The position numbers and the translations under genes are program-made. The notes beneath the pieces are model-generated. The model was not told where the DNA came from, made no database searches, and saw only the letters and a program-made list of their open reading frames with translations. 9,490 bases of DNA. It comes from Spirochaetia bacterium UBA5368 (GTDB lineage Bacteria; Spirochaetota; UBA4802; UBA5368). Location of the stretch: positions 10,302-19,791 of the forward strand of contig DHPI01000052.1 of assembly GCA_002407865.1 (NCBI GenBank). Reading direction: 5' to 3'. Shown here piece after piece: positions 1 to 5,418 of the stretch. The stretch's first letter is position 1; each line of letters begins with the position of its first letter.

Positions 1-132
1 ACGTTATCCGCCGAGTCAACCCGATCATGATGACTATTAAATATATTTTGAATGTTGTCAATCTATATTTGTCAAACGTGAAATCCTTTATTTTGTTGTT
101 TTATATCCCCGTGTGGTTTATTAATATGCACC
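1..132. other. AT-rich non-coding left edge upstream of the Cache gene
   Basis: No gene is supported here. Plus-strand frame 1 is open from the window edge to a TGA at 28-30 and could be the last codons of an upstream gene, but ten codons are too few to judge. The stretch 38-125 is strongly AT-rich and holds two copies of TTGTCAA (55-61 and 69-75) in direct orientation 14 nt apart. Both resemble a -35 element, but I see no well-spaced -10 partner. It probably contains the promoter of the gene starting at 133; the exact site cannot be assigned. Confidence 0.4.
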
Positions 133-609
133 ATGAAAAGGATTCCTGCGAATATACCGGGCATGTACATGCGGCCCGTTCTCATTCTAACATGTTGCGG
201 CCTTCTTGTGTCCGCAGCGCATTGCACCGGACGGAGGGTGATTACGCTTAATGATGTGCAACGCAAATTTGAACATACGACGAAACGAATTAAAAATGAT
301 GCCGGGTTGAGGGAAAATGCCGGTTCAATAAGGGTGGGGAATTCAGGATATTTTTATATCATCGATTCCAACGGCCGAATAGCGGCCCATCCGCAGAAGG
401 CGCTCGTCGGTTTCATGTTCGAAGACAATCCGCTGGTTAAAAAAATGCGCTCCGGGAAAAGAGGATGCGTACTGCAGCGTTTCGACGGCGCGTCGCGCAT
501 GGTTCTATTTGCAACCCTGGATTCGGGTGATATCGTATGCCTTTCAATTTCTCCGGATGAAATTGACGGGGGGATGTTTCAGTGTCCCGATGCGGGCGGC
601 ATGCCGTAA
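133..609 (+). CDS. Exported single-Cache-domain sensor-like protein
   Basis: The 158-residue product begins with a basic n-region (MKR... to Arg14), a hydrophobic stretch at about 15-29 and an Ala-rich end (VSAA), which reads as a signal peptide or N-terminal anchor. No convincing lipobox precedes Cys21, Cys22 or Cys31. A helix at about 38-65 leads into a Cache-like core at about 68-142: the GNSGYFYIIDSNGRIAAHP segment, then LVG and a second strand set. In Cache families the G-x-x-G-Y-x-x-x-x-D-x-x-G-x-x-x-x-HP pattern marks the extracytoplasmic ligand-binding fold, usually for small molecules such as amino acids or carboxylates. Here nothing follows it: no second transmembrane segment, kinase, methyl-accepting or cyclase domain. 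It may therefore be a periplasmic ligand-binding accessory or a remnant of a larger receptor. Position 133 is the first ATG that includes the basic n-region; no good Shine-Dalgarno precedes it, and ATG 163 or 169 are alternatives. Ligand unknown. Confidence 0.65.
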   Translation: MKRIPANIPGMYMRPVLILTCCGLLVSAAHCTGRRVITLNDVQRKFEHTTKRIKNDAGLRENAGSIRVGNSGYFYIIDSNGRIAAHPQKALVGFMFEDNPLVKKMRSGKRGCVLQRFDGASRMVLFATLDSGDIVCLSISPDEIDGGMFQCPDAGGMP

Positions 610-1172
610 TACAGTGTGCTCGCTGCCGCTTTATTTGCATGTGGCGACATGAAATAAAGGCTGAATGCCGTAATGATTATCGAATGATTTATTTTGCCGC
701 TGTGAATCATAGATATTATTTCCTCGTGCGAAAAGTCCAGCACCTCGATGTCTTCGGCAGGGTCGAGATTCTGCGCGGACGATTTGACGCATCCTGTCGC
801 AAGATAAAAATACAGATGATTGTTTATTATGGCCGGATTGACGGAAAGCTTTTTTAAAAGGATTATTTCACTGGCGGTATAGCCGGTTTCCTCCAGAAGT
901 TCCCTCCCGGCAGCCTTCTCCGGCGGTTCGTTCGCCTCGATCAGGCCCGCCGGCGTTTCAAGCGTGCATTCATTGGTTCCCAGCCGATGTTGGCGAACCA
1001 TGATGAATCTGCCGGCATCGGTTATCGCGACAATGTTGATCCAGTCGGCCATGTCAATTACATAAAAATCGTGATCGACATTCTTTTCAGGATGGCGGCA
1101 TGACAGACTCTCAATGCTGAACAGCGGCGATTTGAAAACGTTTTTCTTGTTCTGTAGTATCCATTTCTTCAT
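579..1172 (-). CDS. NUDIX hydrolase, ADP-ribose pyrophosphatase-like
   Basis: The protein has a perfect NUDIX box G-x5-E-x7-REUxEExGU. Counting from the upstream ATG at 1178, it runs from Gly78 through Glu84, Arg92-Glu93 and Glu96-Glu97 to Gly99-Tyr100. The preceding segment VRQHR...LETPAGLIE is typical of the ADP-ribose pyrophosphatase branch, which hydrolyses ADP-ribose or related nucleoside diphosphate sugars to AMP and a sugar phosphate using Mg2+ held by the box glutamates. I chose ATG 1172 because GGAG at 1181-1184 is 8 nt upstream of it but only 2 nt from the ATG at 1178; the choice changes the length by two residues (197 or 199). The C-terminal tail after about residue 170 is low-complexity and overlaps the convergent Cache gene by 31 nt. 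The exact substrate cannot be read from sequence alone. Confidence 0.88.
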   Translation of the reverse strand: MKKWILQNKKNVFKSPLFSIESLSCRHPEKNVDHDFYVIDMADWINIVAITDAGRFIMVRQHRLGTNECTLETPAGLIEANEPPEKAAGRELLEETGYTASEIILLKKLSVNPAIINNHLYFYLATGCVKSSAQNLDPAEDIEVLDFSHEEIISMIHSGKINHSIIITAFSLYFMSPHANKAAASTLYYGMPPASGH

Positions 1173-1358
1173 TGTCATGTCTCCAGGCCATTATATTGCG
1201 GCATTATTGCAGCCCGCGTGTGGCGGCTATTTGCGGAATGTACCGCCGTCACAACGTTCATCTATGGTTGCGTCATGACGTTGATAAAGAATGGTACATG
1301 ATGGGACTGCCATAAAATCAATAACAATTGACGGCGAGCGCATGAAATAATTAATTTG

Positions 1359-1372
1359 TTGAAAATTTTCAA
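1359..1372. promoter_or_regulatory. Perfect 14-nt palindrome, candidate operator
   Basis: TTGAAAATTTTCAA reads the same on both strands. It sits about 45 nt upstream of the aptamer, in the place expected for the promoter that drives the riboswitch and CDF gene. A dimeric transcription factor could bind it, adding transcriptional control to the RNA switch. AT-rich palindromes of this length can occur by chance, so the assignment is tentative. Confidence 0.35.
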
Positions 1373-1376
1373 GCAT

Positions 1377-1409
1377 TTGATATTCTGGATATATAAAATA
1401 GCATATTAT
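1377..1409 (+). promoter_or_regulatory. Possible promoter for the riboswitch-CDF transcript
   Basis: TATTAT at 1404-1409 matches five of six -10 consensus bases and would start RNA near 1416, just before the first aptamer helix. The best -35-like hexamer, TTGATA at 1377-1382, is 21 nt away, longer than the usual 16-18, so the pair is weak. Alternative pairs nearby are TTGACG 1328-1333 with TTAATT 1351-1356, and TTGAAA 1359-1364 with TATTCT 1381-1386. Confidence 0.3.
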
Positions 1410-1418
1410 GTAAAGAAA

Positions 1419-1494
1419 TCAGACCAGGCGGCCATGTCTTTCGTGGTGCGGCCGGGCCCGCGATAATGGCAGCAGGAAGACCCTGTGGGACTGA
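1419..1494 (+). ncRNA. NiCo (czcD-type) metal riboswitch aptamer
   Basis: The RNA can fold into a four-way junction. P1 is 1419-1422 with 1491-1494 (UCAG/CUGA). P2 is 1431-1436 with 1442-1447. P3 is 1456-1458 with 1468-1470. P4 is CAGG 1473-1476 with CCUG 1482-1485. Linking segments match, from memory, the conserved blocks of the NiCo riboswitch: CAGGC at 1425-1429, GCGGCCGGGC at 1448-1457, GGCAGCAGG at 1468-1476 and CUGUGGGAC at 1483-1491. P1 appears to be a compensatory variant of the crystallised RNA (CUG/CAG there, CAG/CUG here). This class binds Co(II)/Ni(II), and Fe(II) has also been reported, and it commonly precedes czcD-like CDF exporters, exactly the gene found 160 nt downstream. 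P1 and P3 are short. Identification rests on pattern memory plus context; a covariance-model search was not run. Confidence 0.82.
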
Positions 1495-1511
1495 AACCAG
1501 AGGGTTTTTTT
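1481..1511 (+). terminator. Intrinsic terminator controlled by the NiCo riboswitch
   Basis: CCCTGTGG (1481-1488) pairs with CCAGAGGG (1497-1504) with one G/G mismatch, closing an 8-nt loop, and is followed at once by seven T residues (1505-1511). The 5' arm uses the 3' strand of aptamer helix P4 and the conserved UGGG junction, and the 3' strand of P1 lies in the terminator loop. The aptamer and terminator are therefore mutually exclusive. The predicted logic is that metal binding holds the aptamer, the terminator cannot form, and the CDF gene is transcribed. Confidence 0.78.
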
Positions 1512-1526
1512 ATACCCGGAGAAAAC

Positions 1527-1589
1527 ATGCCATGGGTTTACATCGAACGAGGTGGGTGGTTGTTTTCCTATGGTTGTATCAGGCGGTAG
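1527..1589 (+). other. Possible short leader ORF in the CDF 5' UTR
   Basis: A 20-codon ORF (ATG 1527, TAG 1587-1589) follows a GGAG at 1518-1521 with a 5-nt spacer. It lies after the terminator and before the CDF start. A second ATG at 1532 opens another 20-codon ORF in a different frame. The peptide is rich in Trp, Gly and Arg and has no metal-binding cluster. It could be chance; translation is unproven. Confidence 0.2.
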
Positions 1590-1596
1590 TGTGAAA

Positions 1597-1616
1597 CTGT
1601 TTACGCTGTAAAACAG
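1597..1616 (+). repeat. Hairpin in the CDF leader
   Basis: CTGTTTAC (1597-1604) pairs with GTAAAACAG (1608-1616) across a GCT loop, with one bulged base. No T-tract follows, so it is not a terminator. It lies about 40 nt before the CDF start codon and may influence leader folding or RNA stability. Confidence 0.35.
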
Positions 1617-1656
1617 CATTTATGCACTGCGATATCTTGATAAATCAGGGGGATCT

Positions 1657-2580
1657 ATGGCAACGCACGTGGACGCTGAAAGGGAGAAAAAGTACGCCGC
1701 GTTGACGTCGGTAATTGCTGCGATTGGTTTGACTGTTTTCAAAATAATCATCGGCATTCTCACGGGGAGCCTCGGTATACTCGCAGAGGCCGCTCATTCG
1801 GGGTTGGACCTGCTGGCGGCGATTGTCACCTTCGCGGCCATACATTTTTCCAGCAAGCCCGCGGACAGGGACCATCTGTACGGGCACGGTAAAATAGAAA
1901 ATCTTTCCGCGCTGTTCGAGACGCTGCTTTTACTGGTAACGTGCGTCTGGATCATATCGGAAGCGGTGGAGCGATTGTTTCTTAAGGAAGTAAGGGTGGA
2001 AGCCTCCATATGGGCATTTCTCGTGATGATCGTTTCGATTGTCATTGATTATTCCCGCTCACGCGTATTGTACAGGGCGGCGCGTGATTACAACAGCCAG
2101 GCGCTGGAGGCCGACGCGCTTCATTTCAGCACGGACATCTGGAGTTCGGCTGTCGTTATTCTCGGATTGATATGCATTAAAATCGGCGACTGGGTGCCGT
2201 CCCTTGGATTTTTGCATAAAGCCGATGCGCTGGCCGCCCTGGGTGTCGCGATAATCGTTATTTACGTCAGCATCCAGCTTGGCATGCGTACAGTTCAGGC
2301 CCTGATAGATGCGGCGCCGCACGGCATTCACGATGCTATAAAAAATTCAGTGGAATCGTTACCCGGCGTTTCAAATTGCCACAACATCCGCATACGGCAT
2401 TCAGGCCCGCAGACATTTGTCGATATTCATATTCTCGCGGATGGAGCGAAAACCCTGAAAGAGATCCACGATTTGACCGAGGAGATTGAATGCGAAATAC
2501 AGAAAATAATACCCGATGCCGATGTGACGATACACCCGGAACCGTGCCGCACGGATGATGAAGGCGATGCGGCGCAATAA
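1657..2580 (+). CDS. Cation diffusion facilitator (CDF) divalent-metal exporter
   Basis: This 307-residue inner-membrane antiporter has the CDF plan: six transmembrane helices in residues 1-215 and a cytoplasmic C-terminal metal-binding domain at about 218-295. The transport site is visible as His47-xxx-Asp51 in TM2 (AEAAHSGLD) and His156-xxx-Asp160 in TM5 (ADALHFSTD). The HLYGHGKIE segment at 73-81 is the usual loop after TM2. The C-terminal domain carries His221, His225, His248, His258, His271 and His293 as possible regulatory ligands. The family exports Zn(II), Co(II), Ni(II), Fe(II) or Cd(II) in exchange for protons. An HD-HD site is common in Zn-type members, but the upstream NiCo riboswitch suggests that the physiological signal is Co, Ni or Fe. 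A strong Shine-Dalgarno AGGGGG at 1647-1652 precedes ATG 1657. The gene ends 3 nt before the convergent NSS gene. Confidence 0.93.
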   Translation: MATHVDAEREKKYAALTSVIAAIGLTVFKIIIGILTGSLGILAEAAHSGLDLLAAIVTFAAIHFSSKPADRDHLYGHGKIENLSALFETLLLLVTCVWIISEAVERLFLKEVRVEASIWAFLVMIVSIVIDYSRSRVLYRAARDYNSQALEADALHFSTDIWSSAVVILGLICIKIGDWVPSLGFLHKADALAALGVAIIVIYVSIQLGMRTVQALIDAAPHGIHDAIKNSVESLPGVSNCHNIRIRHSGPQTFVDIHILADGAKTLKEIHDLTEEIECEIQKIIPDADVTIHPEPCRTDDEGDAAQ

Positions 2581-2583
2581 TAT

Positions 2584-3951
2584 CTATCGAGTAAAAATCC
2601 TGTAAATTCCGAAATACACGATAATAACGCATAAAATGACCGGGGCGACATACCGTATGGCAAATGCCCATGTTTTTTTAAGGCCTTCAAGTCCCGTATC
2701 CGTATCGAGCTCGTGGATTGTTTTGCTCAGGCCATATTTCCACCCGAGGCAGATTGCGATCAGCAGTCCGCCGATTGGAAGCATGTAGGTGCTGGTCAGT
2801 TTGTCCATGAAATCGAAATAGGTTGCGCCGAAGAATATTTTAAAATCTTTGAGCATGCCGAACGAGAGGGCGGATGGTATGCCGAGAAGGAATATCAGCG
2901 AGCCGCATATCAATACCGCTTTCTTTCTGCTCCAGCCCTTTTCGTCGGTGATGTAGGCAACGACGACCTCGATAAGGGACATTGATGACGTGAGCGCCGC
3001 TATGAAGAGCAAAATAAAGAACAGTGTCGAAAATATGGCGCCGAACTGCATTTTGCCGAATACGACCGGCAAAATGTTGAATGTCAGGCCCGGCCCCTGG
3101 TTCGGCATCATGCCGACGGCGAAGACGGCCGGGAATATGGCGAGGCCTGAGAGAAACGCGGCAAGCGTATCAAGGCCGACGATCTGGAGCGATGAGGTGA
3201 GAATTTTGTCGCCTTTATTGAGATAGCTGCCATACGTGATCATGGCGCCCATCCCCAGACTAAGGCTGAAAAAACATTGCCCTAACGCTTCAATAACAGT
3301 CGTTATTGTAATTTTTGAAAAATCCGGCTGCAGGTAAAAAAGCAGCCCTTTCGACGAACCTTCAAGAGTGACTCCCCTGACGATAAGCACCAAAAGGATG
3401 ATAAAGAGCATTGGCAGCAGCACCTTGTTCCATTTCTCGATGCCGTTCTTAATGCCCCTGATGACGATAAATACCGTTGCGGCCATAAAAAGAAAATGGT
3501 AAAAAATCATTGATGCTGGATTCTGTATAAATTGTGAAAAGGTGCTTTCGGCCGCCGCTACGTCGTTGTATGGCGATATCATGCCGGTCGCGCTTTTAAC
3601 GATATAGCCGATTGTCCAGCCGCCGACAACGCTGTAATAGGTCATGATGAAAAAACCGGCGAGCACGCCGAGATAGCCGACAAATTCCCATCGGGATCCG
3701 TTGCCGATTATTTTAAATGCGCCGACAGGGTTCTTGGCGGTATGGCGCCCGATGACGATTTCGGCGATCATGATGGGAAGGCCGAGCACGATAATGCATA
3801 CAAGATACACCAGTACGAATGCGCCGCCCCCGTTTTCGCCCGCGAGATACGGGAACTTCCAGATATTGCCAAGGCCGATGGCGGAGCCCGCGGCGGCCAG
3901 AATGAAGCCTATTTTTGAACCCCAGTGCTCACGTGATTCGGATGAACTCAT
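2584..3951 (-). CDS. Sodium:neurotransmitter symporter (NSS) family amino-acid transporter
   Basis: This 455-residue protein has the LeuT fold. TM1 holds the broken-helix sodium motif GSAIGLGNIWKFPY (22-35), followed by ENGGGAF (39-45). TM3 has the Tyr pair 105-106 of the substrate site, TM6 an unwound SLSLGMG (229-235), and TM8 the TSS motif (321-323) that completes sodium site 2. I count 11 transmembrane helices, the last at about residues 430-450, which is the usual bacterial number as in MhsT-like members, against 12 in LeuT. The family imports amino acids coupled to Na+; the exact substrate is not readable. GAGG lies 7 nt before ATG 3951. It follows the AGCS gene by 21 nt and is almost certainly cotranscribed with it. 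Its stop lies 3 nt from the end of the convergent CDF gene, so readthrough would produce CDF antisense RNA. Confidence 0.93.
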   Translation of the reverse strand: MSSSESREHWGSKIGFILAAAGSAIGLGNIWKFPYLAGENGGGAFVLVYLVCIIVLGLPIMIAEIVIGRHTAKNPVGAFKIIGNGSRWEFVGYLGVLAGFFIMTYYSVVGGWTIGYIVKSATGMISPYNDVAAAESTFSQFIQNPASMIFYHFLFMAATVFIVIRGIKNGIEKWNKVLLPMLFIILLVLIVRGVTLEGSSKGLLFYLQPDFSKITITTVIEALGQCFFSLSLGMGAMITYGSYLNKGDKILTSSLQIVGLDTLAAFLSGLAIFPAVFAVGMMPNQGPGLTFNILPVVFGKMQFGAIFSTLFFILLFIAALTSSMSLIEVVVAYITDEKGWSRKKAVLICGSLIFLLGIPSALSFGMLKDFKIFFGATYFDFMDKLTSTYMLPIGGLLIAICLGWKYGLSKTIHELDTDTGLEGLKKTWAFAIRYVAPVILCVIIVYFGIYRIFTR

Positions 3952-3972
3952 GTGTATGCCTCATACCAGTTA

Positions 3973-5349
3973 TTAATTATATGAAACAATCTCGTCATGA
4001 GCGGTCTGTTCAAGATCGTCGCTCCAGAGATATTTTTTCGTTTCTGCGACGAGAACACCGCTTAACAGAAGAAGGGACAGCAGATTCGGCAGCGCCATTA
4101 GGGCGTTCATAGTGTCCGCGAGATCCCATACAAGCGGAAGCGAGGATATGGAGCCCACCATGACGGCGAGGACCCATAGAATGCGATAGTACGTGATCGA
4201 TATTTTGCCGAAAAGGTATTCGATTGCGCGTTCACCGTAATATGACCAGCCGAGAATTGTGGAGAATGCAAAGGTAAGCAACCCTACGGTCAGGACGACG
4301 GGCCCGATATAAGGAATTTTCGAAAACGCGATTTTGGTCAGCACGGCGCCGTTCACATTCTCAAATGATGATGGATTGCTCGACACTGTGCTGACAAGCA
4401 CGAGGCCGGTCATTGCGCACACCACCACCGTGTCCCAGAATGTGCCGGTAGACGATACAAGCGCCTGCTTGACCGGATTTTTCGTCTTCGCGGCGGCGGC
4501 CACAATGGGGGCCGAGCCGAGTCCGGATTCGTTGGAAAAAAGTCCGCGCGCGATGCCGTACCGTGCGGCCATTATTACCGTTGCTCCGACAAATCCGCCG
4601 CCGGCGGCGTGCGGCGTAAATGCGGATTTGAAAATGAGCTCGATTGCCGGAATGACATGTGCGTAGTTGAGAGCGAGTATAATGAGGCATCCCGCGACAT
4701 AGAATATCGCCATGAAAGGAACAAGCTTTTCGCATACGCGCGCGATGGAATGGATACCGCCGAGGATAACAACGCCGACGAATAACGTCATCAGGGAGCC
4801 GGTGATATACGGAGAAATTTTGAAAGTCTCCTCGACTATCACTGAAATGGAGTTCGCCTGGACCATATTGCCTATGCCGAACGCGGCGATTGACGTAAAT
4901 ATGCAGAAGAGCACCGCAAGCCATTTCATGCCGAGGCCGTTTTGCAGTGCGTACATGGGGCCTCCCAGCATGGTGCCGTCGGATGTTTTTACACGGTATT
5001 TTACCGCGAGCAGTGCCTCGGAATATTTTGTCGCGATCCCGAAGATGCCGGTCAGCCAGCACCACAGCACCGCGCCGGGGCCGCCAAGGGCGACTGCGGT
5101 CGCGACGCCCACGATGTTGCCGGTGCCGATTGTCGCGGCAAGCGCGGTTGTCAATGCGCCGAAATGGCTGACATCACCGTGGCCGTCACTATCGTTTCTG
5201 ATTGAGAGCCTGATTGCGAGAAATGTATACCGCTGAATAAACCGGAGTCGAAATGTTAGAAACAGATGCGTGCCGAACAGAAGTATAAGGAGGGGAGGAC
5301 CCCACAGGTAGCCGTTAAGCCATTTAACGATTGAATGGAATTCGTGCAT
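3973..5349 (-). CDS. Alanine/glycine:cation symporter (AGCS family)
   Basis: The 458-residue integral membrane protein carries the AGCS signatures: FGALTTALAATIGTGNIVGV at 63-82, GGPGAVLWCW at 89-98, KYSE at 108-111, GGPMYAL at 129-135 and FSNESGLGSAP at 271-281. Families with this pattern take up alanine or glycine (often D- and L-Ala) with Na+ or H+. The frame is open up to an ATG at 5409, but I start at ATG 5349 because GGAG ends 8 nt upstream of it, the resulting length matches the family, and the extra 20 residues would overlap the promoter-like sequence. It is upstream of, and in tandem with, the NSS transporter, giving two sodium-coupled amino-acid importers in one unit. It lies 69 nt downstream of the cyclic-nucleotide-binding gene. 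Confidence 0.94.
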   Translation of the reverse strand: MHEFHSIVKWLNGYLWGPPLLILLFGTHLFLTFRLRFIQRYTFLAIRLSIRNDSDGHGDVSHFGALTTALAATIGTGNIVGVATAVALGGPGAVLWCWLTGIFGIATKYSEALLAVKYRVKTSDGTMLGGPMYALQNGLGMKWLAVLFCIFTSIAAFGIGNMVQANSISVIVEETFKISPYITGSLMTLFVGVVILGGIHSIARVCEKLVPFMAIFYVAGCLIILALNYAHVIPAIELIFKSAFTPHAAGGGFVGATVIMAARYGIARGLFSNESGLGSAPIVAAAAKTKNPVKQALVSSTGTFWDTVVVCAMTGLVLVSTVSSNPSSFENVNGAVLTKIAFSKIPYIGPVVLTVGLLTFAFSTILGWSYYGERAIEYLFGKISITYYRILWVLAVMVGSISSLPLVWDLADTMNALMALPNLLSLLLLSGVLVAETKKYLWSDDLEQTAHDEIVSYN

Positions 5350-5379
5350 GTATGTTTCTCCGTGCAAAAAGCGGTATAA

Positions 5380-5409
5380 AACAGAGAGCACGTGGAGAGG
5401 GGGTGTCAA
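5380..5409 (-). promoter_or_regulatory. Possible internal promoter for the two transporters
   Basis: On the minus strand a perfect -35 TTGACA lies at 5404-5409, and TCTGTT (5380-5385) follows 18 nt on as a weak -10 (three of six). It would start RNA about 25 nt before the AGCS ATG. The weak -10 leaves this uncertain; the transporters may also be read through from the DJ-1 promoter. Confidence 0.33.
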
Positions 5410-5418
5410 GTAATTTTG

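Larger units (their letters stand above)
1173..1418. other. Intergenic region between NUDIX gene and riboswitch
   Basis: No gene is seen. A TATAAT at 1192-1197 on the minus strand could be the -10 of the NUDIX gene, giving a very short leader, but no matching -35 is visible. An imperfect hairpin joins GGCGG (1222-1226) to CCGCC (1243-1247), with TGT (1219-1221) facing ACA (1251-1253). A 10-nt palindrome CGTCATGACG lies at 1271-1280. From about 1340 the DNA becomes AT-rich and holds the palindrome and likely plus-strand promoter described separately. Confidence 0.4.

Noticed and set aside
27..251. A 74-codon plus-strand frame overlapping the Cache gene start
   Set aside because: It overlaps the Cache frame, has no Shine-Dalgarno, and its second half reads as the out-of-frame shadow of the signal-peptide region.
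1419..1619. A 66-codon minus-strand open frame
   Set aside because: It covers the antisense of the riboswitch and terminator; no ribosome site or family resemblance.
4361..5065. A 234-codon open frame on the minus strand
   Set aside because: It is a shifted frame inside the AGCS gene, giving an Arg/His-rich, fold-less product.
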